64,000 bases of DNA from an uncultured Christensenella sp. (GTDB taxonomy: Bacteria; Bacillota; Clostridia; Christensenellales; Borkfalkiaceae), in NCBI GenBank assembly GCA_910583545.1, contig CAJTXM010000001.1, forward strand, positions 130,155-194,154, given 5' to 3'. The position numbers and the translations under genes are program-made. The notes beneath the pieces are model-generated. The model saw nothing but the letters and a program-made list of their open reading frames with translations, did not search any database and had not been told where the DNA came from. This document shows positions 57,034 through 64,000 of the stretch, piece after piece. Position 1 is the stretch's first letter. Each line of letters starts with the position of its first letter.

Positions 57034-57849
57034 ATGGCATATTCATATAAAGGCAGTATAAGTTTCGGGCTTGTTTATATCCCCGTAACCTTGCATAAGA
57101 GCATTAAAAATAACGATATCGGCTTCAATATGATAGACAAAAAGACCAACAGCAGGGTGCAGTATAAAAAGACCTGCGCCGAATGCGACGGCAGGGAAGT
57201 GAAGCAGGACGATATTGTCAAGGGCTTCGAGTACGAGGACGGCAAGTACGTCATATTAGAGGAAAAGGACTTTGAAAAACTCAAATTGAAAAAGGACAAA
57301 AATATTACGATAGAAAAGTTCGTCAAGCTGTCTGAGGTTGATCCATTGTATTTCGAAACGCCTTACTACGTCGTACCCACTGGCGCGGAAAAGGCGTTCG
57401 CCGTGCTTTTAAAGGCAATGGAAGAAGAGGGCAGGGCGGCGATTGCAAAGACGGTTTTAGGTACGAAGGAAACGCTGATACTCATAAGGGCAAAAGACGG
57501 TCAAATGCTGTTGAATACTTTATTTTTCGAGGAAGAAGTAACGAAGAACCCGGCAAAGGAAATTAAGGAAACGCCGAGCGCAGCCGAGATTAAAATGGCA
57601 AAGGCTATAATTGAGGGAATGAGCGGAAAGTTTATTCCGTCCGAATACAAGGACGAATACCGTCAAAGAGTACAGGAAGCGATTGAACGCAAGATTGCCG
57701 GCAAACAGATAGTGGCCCCGAAAGAGAAAGGAGTGACGAGCGTTTCCAACCTTATGGAAGCTCTTACAAAATCGCTTGAACTTGCACAAAAGCCGAAAGC
57801 TAAAAAGACCTTGCCGAAGAAAACCACGTCAAGGAAGAAAGAAGCATAA
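57034..57849 (+). CDS. ku: Ku protein (non-homologous end joining)
   Basis: 271 residues. MAYSYKGSISFGLVYIPVTL start and the Ku core to about residue 230 (including MLLNTLFFEEEV and MAKAIIEGMSGKF) are complete, with a Lys-rich tail for DNA contact and ligase recruitment. Homodimeric ring that binds double-strand ends. The start lacks a strong ribosome-binding site. Followed 67 bases later by the ligase gene, forming a minimal two-gene NHEJ set next to tRNA-Ser and a mobile element. Confidence 0.95.
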   Translation: MAYSYKGSISFGLVYIPVTLHKSIKNNDIGFNMIDKKTNSRVQYKKTCAECDGREVKQDDIVKGFEYEDGKYVILEEKDFEKLKLKKDKNITIEKFVKLSEVDPLYFETPYYVVPTGAEKAFAVLLKAMEEEGRAAIAKTVLGTKETLILIRAKDGQMLLNTLFFEEEVTKNPAKEIKETPSAAEIKMAKAIIEGMSGKFIPSEYKDEYRQRVQEAIERKIAGKQIVAPKEKGVTSVSNLMEALTKSLELAQKPKAKKTLPKKTTSRKKEA

Positions 57850-57916
57850 GCAACGTGACGTTGCATCCAAATATCTTTATTGCTATAAAGTATAACCAAC
57901 TATCAGCAGGTCAATT

Positions 57917-58831
57917 ATGGATTTATTCGAAACAAAAAATATCTCGCCTATGCTTTTAAACGAGGTCAAAGAGCCGTTCGATGACGAGAACTATATATAC
58001 GAATTGAAGCTCGATGGGATACGGTGTGTGGCTTATATCGAACCGAAATCTGTAACGCTGCAAAACAAGCGGTATAAGGACGTAACCGACATATATCCCG
58101 AATTATCCGAGATAAGAAAATGCGTTAAGAAACGGGTAATACTCGACGGGGAGCTTGTCGTTTTAACGGACGGCAAGCCCGATTTTTATGCCCTGCAAAG
58201 GCGCAGCCTTATGACGGACAGTTTCAGAAAATCCCTTGCGGCGAAGAAAAATCCCGTGCAGTTCGTCGCCTATGATATTTTGTACTATAGCGAAACTGAC
58301 CTTACGGACAAATCGTTAATGGAACGCAAGGAAATACTTTCAAAGGCAGTAACGGAAGGGCATAATTTGAGCGTTTCCCGTTGGATAGAGAAGAACGGCG
58401 TTGCCTTTTTCGAACTTGCCAAAAAAGAGAATTTGGAGGGCATTGTCGCCAAGAAAAAGGACGGATTATATTTTATCGGTAAACGCACTTCGGAATGGAT
58501 AAAGATAAAAGTTATGCAGGACGAAGACTTGCTTGTGCTTGGCTTTCAGCCCGACGAGAACGGAAAGGTCAAAGACCTTATTCTCGGCTATTACGACGAA
58601 ACAGGCGAGCTTAAATGCAGGGGTAAGGTCTATCTCGGAGTATCGAAAGCCGAGCAGAAAATTATAGCCGAATTTGCAAAAAAGAACACGGTCAAGCGAC
58701 CGTGGTTCGATAAATATAAAAACGTGGTATGGCTGAAACCGCAGCTTGTCGGCACGGCGCACTTTATGCACGAAACCGAAAGCGGAGGTATGCGCCAGCC
58801 CGTGTGGAAAGGGCTGAGAGAAGATAAATAA
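57917..58831 (+). CDS. ligD: ATP-dependent DNA ligase (LigD ligase domain only)
   Basis: 304 residues. Motif I YELKLDGIR (adenylated Lys), LDGELVV (motif III), GIVAKKKDG (motif IV), WIKIKV (motif V), and an OB-fold end. The polymerase and phosphoesterase domains of full LigD are absent, as in many Bacillota NHEJ sets. Seals ends held by Ku. Last gene before the integrase on the opposite strand. Confidence 0.93.
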   Translation: MDLFETKNISPMLLNEVKEPFDDENYIYELKLDGIRCVAYIEPKSVTLQNKRYKDVTDIYPELSEIRKCVKKRVILDGELVVLTDGKPDFYALQRRSLMTDSFRKSLAAKKNPVQFVAYDILYYSETDLTDKSLMERKEILSKAVTEGHNLSVSRWIEKNGVAFFELAKKENLEGIVAKKKDGLYFIGKRTSEWIKIKVMQDEDLLVLGFQPDENGKVKDLILGYYDETGELKCRGKVYLGVSKAEQKIIAEFAKKNTVKRPWFDKYKNVVWLKPQLVGTAHFMHETESGGMRQPVWKGLREDK

Positions 58832-58836
58832 TTTTA

Positions 58837-59916
58837 TTAATTCAGCAATGCTTTTTCAATTTTTCCTATTGCTTCGGCTGTCAGGAAATCGTCGGCGGTG
58901 GCGTAGTGCTCCGCCGTTACTTTATATGACGAATGTCCCATCATACGGAATGTAGTATCTAAATCGATTTTAAGCCGCTTGCAGGAATTTGCGAACGCAT
59001 CGCGCAGTTTATGAAAAGTGGTATATTTCAGTTTGTGTTCCGACAAAAATCTGCTGAATGAATTTGAAATCGTGTTCGGCTGAATGTTTGAACCGTTTTT
59101 ATTGCAACAGACGAAAAAACTCTGTATTCCAGAGATATCTTTGAAGTAATGAAGCTCGTCGTATATTTCCTGCGAGAAGATAAATGTTCGCCTGCGGTTT
59201 TCGGTTTTTTGGTCTTTCAAAATAGTGCGACCGTTTACCGAAATGAGTGCGCGGTCCAGCGTCAGCTTATATTTACCGTCTTTCAGCCTTGTAATATCGC
59301 TTTCCTGCAGAGCGCAGACTTCTTCTCTCGTGGCGGCAAACAGGCAGGCGCATAGTGTAGGCGTGTAAAGCTTTGAGTTTTCCTCTTTAAGCAAATTGAA
59401 AAGCTCTTTGATATCGTCGAAATTATACGCATCATATTTTTTGGGCGAGTATTTCGGCATATCAACGAAGTCGAACGGATTTTCACGCATCCAGCGTTTA
59501 CGCCGTGCGTAGTTGAATGCCGCGCTCATAACCTTTCTTATTTCGACGCAGGTTGCCGGCGAATCAAGGTGCATTCCGATAAGCTTCTGACACATAGTTT
59601 CCGTTATCTTGTTAATAGGAAGGTGGTCGATATATTCTGAAATATATGAAAGATATCTGTCGTACTTTTCAAGCGTTTTAGGCGAAACGTTTTTTATGAC
59701 AAGACTTTCACGCCAAAGCTTCCTGAGTTGAGCAAAGGTGATTTTTTCGGAAGAGACTTTTTCGCCGTTAAGACGGGCTTTCTCCTGCAGTTCCCACAGT
59801 TCGGCGGCTTTCCTTGTCGGAAATCCGCTTTTATACGGACGCTGTTGTCTGCCGAAGCAGTCCTTGTAATAGAACCTCACGGCGTAGTTTTTCCCTTTTT
59901 CAATTTCGATTACCAT
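58837..59916 (-). CDS. Tyrosine recombinase / integrase of a mobile element
   Basis: 359 residues from the ATG behind AGGTAAAG (an upstream in-frame extension overlaps the next gene and is less likely). N-terminal arm-binding segment (KNYAVRFYYKDCFGRQQRPY), SAM-like core-binding domain (about 75-160), catalytic domain with the first Arg in AATREEVCAL, HKLRDAFA (His-x-x-Arg) and GHSSYKVTAEHY (nucleophile Tyr). Marks the left end of an integrated phage-like or conjugative element. No att core was identified by eye. Confidence 0.93.
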   Translation of the reverse strand: MVIEIEKGKNYAVRFYYKDCFGRQQRPYKSGFPTRKAAELWELQEKARLNGEKVSSEKITFAQLRKLWRESLVIKNVSPKTLEKYDRYLSYISEYIDHLPINKITETMCQKLIGMHLDSPATCVEIRKVMSAAFNYARRKRWMRENPFDFVDMPKYSPKKYDAYNFDDIKELFNLLKEENSKLYTPTLCACLFAATREEVCALQESDITRLKDGKYKLTLDRALISVNGRTILKDQKTENRRRTFIFSQEIYDELHYFKDISGIQSFFVCCNKNGSNIQPNTISNSFSRFLSEHKLKYTTFHKLRDAFANSCKRLKIDLDTTFRMMGHSSYKVTAEHYATADDFLTAEAIGKIEKALLN

Positions 59917-59972
59917 AACTTTACCTATAATGTGATAGCGTCGTTGCTTTCGAGCATACGCATAAACTGTCT

Positions 59973-60560
59973 TTAAGTTAATTGCTTTAAAATTTTTATA
60001 GTGCATTTAAATTTTTCATTATCGGTTGGTACGACTTCGGATATTTCACCCTTGAAAACGCATTTACGTCCGTATTTTTCAATAAGATTTTTAGCAAGCG
60101 ATAATTCAAGCGTACCTAAAATTGTGCCTGTTCTGTCATTCGTTATAAAAATGTTGTTCGGGTATTCATTAGACGGTTTATGTTGAATGGTGAGGGTGTC
60201 GCCATTTTTATAATAAATAACTTGATCTAATCCAATATCGTCAATTTTTAATTCAAAAATATTTTTAGGTAAAGAATCAATATTTGCCTCGGGCATTTTT
60301 TTATTTATAGTCATCAGATAATACGTAATTTTTTGATCGATAAGCTTTTGGTTTTCTTCACGTTCTTTATCGTGTTTAACTTCTTCCGAATAGATAAACA
60401 CAGGTAGCAAGAATAAAACATCGGCACCGATAATTATGTACGTTATTAAAAATTTAAGAAAAAATATCGGTATAACGGCACATACGGCAGGAATAATAAA
60501 GCAAATATAAACCCTTATCCAACGTCTTAAATTACTGAATTTTTTAAAAATATTTTCCAT
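59973..60560 (-). CDS. Membrane protein of unknown function in the mobile element
   Basis: 195 residues with two close N-terminal membrane segments (about 15-37 and 38-56) and a cytosolic or external beta-rich C-terminal part. No family recognised. Lies between the integrase and the CI-like repressor on the same strand, so it is probably lysogenically expressed; superinfection exclusion is a conceivable role. AT-rich like the rest of the element. Confidence 0.6.
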   Translation of the reverse strand: MENIFKKFSNLRRWIRVYICFIIPAVCAVIPIFFLKFLITYIIIGADVLFLLPVFIYSEEVKHDKEREENQKLIDQKITYYLMTINKKMPEANIDSLPKNIFELKIDDIGLDQVIYYKNGDTLTIQHKPSNEYPNNIFITNDRTGTILGTLELSLAKNLIEKYGRKCVFKGEISEVVPTDNEKFKCTIKILKQLT

Positions 60561-60571
60561 AATACTACTCC

Positions 60572-61177
60572 TTAAAATTTAGCTCTGAGTTCTATCATTT
60601 TTCCAAGGATGCGCACGGGTTTCTCTGCGCATTCTTTTTTTGTGTAAAACATCGGTTGGTAAGCAGGGTTCAGAGGGAGGAGCCATAAACCGTTCGCATC
60701 GGGCTTTACACGCTTTAAAGTGGCACTGTCGCCGTTTACCATTACGGCAGCGATATCTCCGTTTTCGACTGTTTCCTGCCTGCGGATAATCACGACGTCG
60801 CCGTTTTGAATGCGGGGTGCCATTGAATCGCCTTTAATGGATAGCGCAAGGAACTCGCCGGATGCGGCAAGTTCGGGAGTGATTTCCTCAAAGTCGATAA
60901 TGTCTTCAATTGCTTCAATAGGGATGCCTGCGGCAATTTCGCCGTAGACGGGTATTTTTACTCCCCGTGCTTGATTGTTTGACAAAGGTGTTTCTCTGTC
61001 AAGTAAATAATCGACGCTTACGTTAAAGTAATCTGCAAGTTTTTTTAAGCTGTCATTATCAATTTTTACTTTTCCGCTTTCCCAGTAAGAATAATTATTT
61101 TGAGATATACCGACAAATTTTGCCACTTCGGCTTGTGTTAAACCTTTTGATTTTCTAATAATTTTTAAATTACTCAT
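60572..61177 (-). CDS. CI/LexA-like repressor (XRE + S24 peptidase)
   Basis: 201 residues. N-terminal helix-turn-helix (KSKGLTQAEVAKFVGISQNN), linker, Ala-Gly cleavage-site candidate near IAAGIP, and the S24 fold with Ser in KGDSMAPRI and Lys in GDSATLKRVK, so self-cleavage after DNA damage is expected. Keeps the element quiescent and couples its release to the SOS response. Diverges from the Cro-like gene at 61344. Confidence 0.93.
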   Translation of the reverse strand: MSNLKIIRKSKGLTQAEVAKFVGISQNNYSYWESGKVKIDNDSLKKLADYFNVSVDYLLDRETPLSNNQARGVKIPVYGEIAAGIPIEAIEDIIDFEEITPELAASGEFLALSIKGDSMAPRIQNGDVVIIRRQETVENGDIAAVMVNGDSATLKRVKPDANGLWLLPLNPAYQPMFYTKKECAEKPVRILGKMIELRAKF

Positions 61178-61343
61178 AAGCTCCTCATCAATATTATTGC
61201 TATAATTATAAATTATATTGATATTTTAAGCAATACTTTTACAAAAATTATAAAATTTATTGATAAAATATTGATAAAATCATTGACATTGATATTTTTG
61301 TATGCTAATATATCAGTGTCATTGATAAAAAGAGGTACATGAT
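61178..61343. promoter_or_regulatory. CI/Cro switch region
   Basis: Contains the + promoter TTGACA, 17 bp, TAATAT (61283-61311) and several TATTGATA / TGATAAAA and TCATTGA sites on both strands (for example 61217-61224, 61258-61265, 61270-61276, 61320-61327), likely repressor operators. Confidence 0.7.
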
Positions 61344-61541
61344 ATGCAGTTTAAAAAATTAAGAAGCGAAATCGGGCTTACACAAAAAGATTTAGCAGAT
61401 AAATTGGGCATTAAACAGAGTGCGGTTGCAATGTGGGAAACCGGTAAAAGTAAACCGAGGACAGAAGATTTGTATGCAATAGCAGCCGTATTAAATGTTT
61501 CAGTAGAAAAAGTGCTTGAATGCTTCAAGCCCGCAAACTGA
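61344..61541 (+). CDS. Cro-like XRE protein
   Basis: 65 residues, almost wholly a helix-turn-helix domain (RSEIGLTQKDLADKLGIKQS), with the NVSVEKVLECF end. Divergent from the CI-like gene, sharing operators, the classic switch arrangement. First gene of the early rightward transcript. AAAGAGG upstream. Confidence 0.88.
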   Translation: MQFKKLRSEIGLTQKDLADKLGIKQSAVAMWETGKSKPRTEDLYAIAAVLNVSVEKVLECFKPAN

Positions 61542-61554
61542 AGGGAGGAAAAAG

Positions 61555-61890
61555 ATGAGTAAAGCAAATTTTTTTGAAAAAGAACTAATAGACAATTTTC
61601 TTCCGTTGGGAACGGAAATATTTTCGGACGACCATAGAAGATTACCAAGGAAGCGCAAAGAGGAAGCGCCTATAAAGATTGAGCCTTTGCTTTCCATAGC
61701 GGAAGCGGCAAAAGCTGTAGGCGTTTCACGGCATAGGATAGATGACGCCATTAATAGCGGTGAGCTTGCGTTTTACCCTATCGGTGAAAAGGCGCGAAAA
61801 ATAAAAGTTTCGGATCTTAACAAATGGCTTGAAATGAAGCGCACATTTATTAACGATTATATATCTGACTGCAGGAGAAGCAATGTTTGA
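61555..61890 (+). CDS. Excisionase-like helix-turn-helix protein
   Basis: 111 residues from the ATG behind GGGAGG. The C-terminal half is a MerR/HTH_17-type domain (SIAEAAKAVGVSRHRIDDAI, then PIGEKARKIKVSDLNKWLE), as in excisionases that bend DNA for integrase. The first 50 residues are of unknown type. Overlaps the next gene by 8 bases. Confidence 0.75.
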   Translation: MSKANFFEKELIDNFLPLGTEIFSDDHRRLPRKRKEEAPIKIEPLLSIAEAAKAVGVSRHRIDDAINSGELAFYPIGEKARKIKVSDLNKWLEMKRTFINDYISDCRRSNV

Positions 61891-62128
61891 TTTACACGCA
61901 CTGATAGAAAAAATCAAATCGGATAACGGTATAAAGACAAGCCGACAGCTTGTTGTTTTTGGAAACGTAAGCAGGTTATTTATCAACGGGCAGGAAATTG
62001 AATTCAGCGTTATAGAAGAAATGCTTGACTTTATTTCGGAAAACGGTCGGTTGGTCAGAAGCGTTATAATAGCGCGGCTAAACGGTATCAGCGTTTTAGC
62101 CGTAAATACAAAATTAAAGCAGGAGTAA
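61883..62128 (+). CDS. Small hypothetical protein of the element
   Basis: 81 residues, FDLHALIEKIKSDNGIKTSR start; alternating strands (LFINGQEIEFSV) and helices, soluble. Overlaps the excisionase-like gene by 8 bases, so coupled. No family recognised. Confidence 0.6.
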   Translation: MFDLHALIEKIKSDNGIKTSRQLVVFGNVSRLFINGQEIEFSVIEEMLDFISENGRLVRSVIIARLNGISVLAVNTKLKQE

Positions 62129-62132
62129 AATT

Positions 62133-62327
62133 ATGAAATGGCATAAAACATCAAATAGAGTGTGGAGCGCAATCGGAGAAGACGGAACGTTTATTATCGA
62201 ACAGCAACGTAAACTGTTTTGGGCAACCTACGTTTCAAAGAAAAATAAGTGTTTCAGATTTCCTCCCACTAAAAAATTAAGCGTAGCAAAAGAAATGTGT
62301 CAGGACAACGCTTATTGGGAGACTTGA
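62133..62327 (+). CDS. Small hypothetical protein of the element
   Basis: 64 residues, rich in aromatic and basic amino acids (MKWHKTSNRVWSAIGEDGTF), likely a compact beta domain. Gap of 4 bases from the preceding gene; AGGAG just upstream. Similar short Trp/Lys-rich proteins are frequent in phage early regions. Function unknown. Confidence 0.55.
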   Translation: MKWHKTSNRVWSAIGEDGTFIIEQQRKLFWATYVSKKNKCFRFPPTKKLSVAKEMCQDNAYWET

Positions 62328-62328
62328 T

Positions 62329-62550
62329 ATGAAGCCGTTAAATTTAAAAAAGCTTTCGCAAAGAGAGTATTCAAATCTTATGAATACGCTTGCTAAGGCA
62401 ATGAGAACGCATCGCAGATTTGTAGAAATTATCAGTGCCGAAAGTGATGGTCGAATATCTCAATTTACCGTAAAACAGAAAAACGAATTTAACAAGCGCA
62501 TCCTGCGTTTTGAAAATAGCGAGCTAATCTATAACGCCGTTGTGTTGTAA
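62329..62550 (+). CDS. Small hypothetical protein of the element
   Basis: 73 residues, helical and basic (KKLSQREYSNLMNTLAKAMR). Starts one base after the preceding stop codon. No family recognised; possibly DNA-binding. Confidence 0.55.
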   Translation: MKPLNLKKLSQREYSNLMNTLAKAMRTHRRFVEIISAESDGRISQFTVKQKNEFNKRILRFENSELIYNAVVL

Positions 62551-62562
62551 ACGGCGATATAC

Positions 62563-62652
62563 GGCGGCATTGCTCGGAGCAGAGTTTGACGAAAGGCTTT
62601 CGGTAAATTCACTTTTTGTTGAGCTTACGGCGGTTCGACTCCGCCTGCCGTC
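62563..62652 (+). other. Cloverleaf-like 90-nt element (tRNA-like?)
   Basis: GGCGGCA (62563-62569) can pair with TGCCGTC (62646-62652; one G-U) as a 7-bp acceptor-like stem. Immediately inside its 3' strand is a perfect T-arm: GGCGG-TTCGACT-CCGCC (62629-62645) with the canonical T-loop pattern. Between lie GCTC / GAGT, CGAAA / TTTCG and GTAA / TTAC helices. The anticodon arm is not canonical and no CCA follows, so this is not called a tRNA gene. Confidence 0.4.
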
Positions 62653-62695
62653 GCAAAAATAAAAATTGCAGTCGAATGCAAAAAAAGGAGACCAA

Positions 62696-63667
62696 ATGGA
62701 ACAAGTAACCTACAAACAACTTATGCTTCTTCCCGAAGAGGAGCTGACAGAACCGCAGAGAACCTTTCTGACCGTTCACAACGAAATGCTTATGGCTGGA
62801 CAGAAAGCTGCGGATTGCGCCTGCATAATGGCAACGGACCTCAAGCGGATGAGAGATGAAAAGCTTTACGAAGCGGCAGGCTTCGAAAGCTTTAAAGACT
62901 ACGTGGAGAACGCCTTGAATATCAAGGAAAGACAGGCTTATAACTGGATAAACGTTCTTGCTCTTCCGACTGAATACTTACAGCAAAACGCAAGTTTAGG
63001 CGTTACCAAGCTTGCTCTCATTGCATCCGCTTCGGAGGAAGTGCAGGAAAAAATAATGGAGAAAGACGACGTCGGCTCTGTAAGGGAGCTTACTGCAGAG
63101 ATTAAGCGTTTAGAGGCAGAAAATGCCAAAAAAGAAAAACAGATTAATTTGCTGGAAGATGATTTACAGGAACGTGATGAACGTATCAAAGAGCTTGAAG
63201 ATGTACAGCCTGAACCTGATTCTAACCCTGAATTTAAAAAGGCTATTGAAGAGAAAGAGATTGAACTCACAAAAGCTAAACAGAGAGCAGAAACGTTAAA
63301 GCAAGAGGCGCTAACCCTTGAAAAACAGCTTGCGGCAGCAAAGGCTGCGACGGAAAAAGCGGCGAAGGAAATAAAGACGGTTCCTGACGAAGAGAGCAAG
63401 AAACAGGCGGCAGCGGAAAAGGCAAGAGCGGACGAATTAGAACAGAAGTTAAAGGAAACCAACGCACAGCTTGCGGCGGCAAAGGAGCAGAAAAAAACGA
63501 TAGCTTCGGACGATTTGCTTACGTTCAAAATCAAGTTTAACGATTTGCAGAGATTAGGCGGTGAAATAAAAAAAGCTTTGGACGGAATGAACGAAGAGAA
63601 CGCCACAAAGTGCAGAGCGGCAATCAACGCGGTATTGAACGGCTGGAAGGGGGATATGAAGTTATGA
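62696..63667 (+). CDS. Coiled-coil DNA-binding-like protein of the element (ParB/DUF3102-like N-terminus)
   Basis: 323 residues from the ATG behind AAAGGAG. The N-terminal 110 residues (FESFKDYVENALNIKERQAY, then LGVTKLALIAS) resemble the helix-turn-helix part of phage and plasmid proteins that follow a ParB- or DUF3102-type pattern. Residues about 125-270 are a long Glu/Lys/Ala coiled coil. The C-terminus (FKIKFNDLQRLGGEIKKALD) is a short conserved helix. A replication or partition accessory role is possible, not proven. Overlaps the next gene by 4 bases. Confidence 0.65.
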   Translation: MEQVTYKQLMLLPEEELTEPQRTFLTVHNEMLMAGQKAADCACIMATDLKRMRDEKLYEAAGFESFKDYVENALNIKERQAYNWINVLALPTEYLQQNASLGVTKLALIASASEEVQEKIMEKDDVGSVRELTAEIKRLEAENAKKEKQINLLEDDLQERDERIKELEDVQPEPDSNPEFKKAIEEKEIELTKAKQRAETLKQEALTLEKQLAAAKAATEKAAKEIKTVPDEESKKQAAAEKARADELEQKLKETNAQLAAAKEQKKTIASDDLLTFKIKFNDLQRLGGEIKKALDGMNEENATKCRAAINAVLNGWKGDMKL

Positions 63668-64000
63668 AAAAGAACGAATATCTTTTAATGCTCTTTCAGG
63701 ACAACGAAACAGAAACAGAGCCGAAGAAAGAATTGCACACGGCGGTTCTGGAATGTACGGTCGAGGCGTTGAGCCAGACAAGCGACGATTTTGAAATAGA
63801 CGGCAAAATCGGCTTAGAGGAGCTTTTTGAAGAAATACAAAAAAACGGAGCAGATAATAAAATTGATACGCCGAAAATTTTTGAACAGATACAGAAACAA
63901 CAAATAAAAGTATTGTCGCAATGTGTTTCACCATTCCTTGCATCAGAGCTTATAGCAAAGAAACTCGGCGTTGAGTACGTAAGACCGATAGACAGACTCA
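63664..64000 (+). CDS. Hypothetical protein, 3' end beyond the window
   Basis: At least 112 residues, starting MKKNEYLLMLFQDNETETEP; acidic, helical, with no motif I recognise. The start overlaps the preceding stop (ATGA), showing translational coupling. The frame stays open to the window edge (ending EYVRPIDRL), so its true length is unknown. Confidence 0.6.
   Translation, partial: MKKNEYLLMLFQDNETETEPKKELHTAVLECTVEALSQTSDDFEIDGKIGLEELFEEIQKNGADNKIDTPKIFEQIQKQQIKVLSQCVSPFLASELIAKKLGVEYVRPIDRL

Noticed and set aside
58832..58900. attL site next to the integrase
   Set aside because: No repeat of this sequence is visible in the window and the other element end lies outside, so no site can be supported.
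42938..63627. Long - strand frames inside rpsE, rpoA and the coiled-coil gene
   Set aside because: Low-complexity complements of Lys/Glu/Ala codons; no start signals.

Overview
The window is a contiguous piece of a Bacillota (Firmicutes) chromosome. It is probably from an uncultured gut Clostridia lineage (a Christensenellales-type affiliation is possible but low confidence). The evidence is strong AGGAGG-type ribosome-binding sites, sigma-A promoters with 17-bp spacing, many lipobox lipoproteins, zinc-ribbon forms of S4, S14, L36, L24 and adenylate kinase, a KOW-domain protein between map and infA, and BspA-type repeats with plant-polysaccharide enzymes.

Layout. 1-6.2 kb: end of a malic enzyme gene, then three envelope genes (SGNH lipoprotein, duplicated binding lipoprotein, membrane-embedded alpha/beta hydrolase). 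6.4-10 kb: acetyltransferase, a tRNA-Arg with damaged neighbours, YiiX-like amidase and M20 dipeptidase. 10-16.8 kb: RadC-type protein, NarL-type two-component pair, then a solute-binding lipoprotein overlapping a double-receiver hybrid kinase. 17-18.3 kb: BspA-like repeat lipoprotein behind a structured, terminator-containing leader. 18.4-25.2 kb: gluconate 5-dehydrogenase-like SDR, then XRE-cupin regulator, potABCD and an acetyltransferase (polyamine uptake). 25.3-29.8 kb: GH43 glycosidase, MATE transporter, KduD-like SDR and FMN reductase. 30.1-33.7 kb: lipoprotein behind a second structured leader, an EF-G-like GTPase, and a divergent XRE/small-protein pair. 33.8-50.9 kb: the S10-spc-alpha ribosomal superoperon, rpsJ to rplQ, with secY, adk, map, infA and rpoA. 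51-56.5 kb: small accessory genes, DegV, MarR with a large palindromic operator, and two SGNH esterases. 56.6-58.8 kb: tRNA-Ser with a truncated copy, Ku and an NHEJ ligase. 58.8-64 kb: the integrase end of a mobile element with a CI/Cro-type switch, an excisionase-like protein, small unknowns and a coiled-coil replication/partition-like protein, cut by the window edge.

How the genes work together. GH43, KduD, the gluconate dehydrogenase, the rhamnogalacturonan acetylesterase-like SGNH protein and several lipoproteins suggest plant cell-wall (pectin/hemicellulose) use. The pot operon imports polyamines under an XRE-cupin regulator. Ku and ligase form a two-gene end-joining repair set.

Most unusual content is non-coding. 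(1) Five copies of a 115-124 bp palindromic repeat start at or within a few bases of a stop codon. Four of them interrupt the ribosomal superoperon, and each keeps its own complementary ends although the end sequences differ. (2) Two leader RNAs share the order promoter, long P1 stem, nested stem, loop-to-tail pseudoknot, intrinsic terminator, lipoprotein gene. (3) Both tRNA loci carry fragmentary tRNA copies next to palindromic inserts. (4) The rpmJ initiation region is duplicated around an array of hairpins. (5) A cloverleaf-like 90-nt element lies inside the mobile element. All structures were read by eye; none was folded by software.
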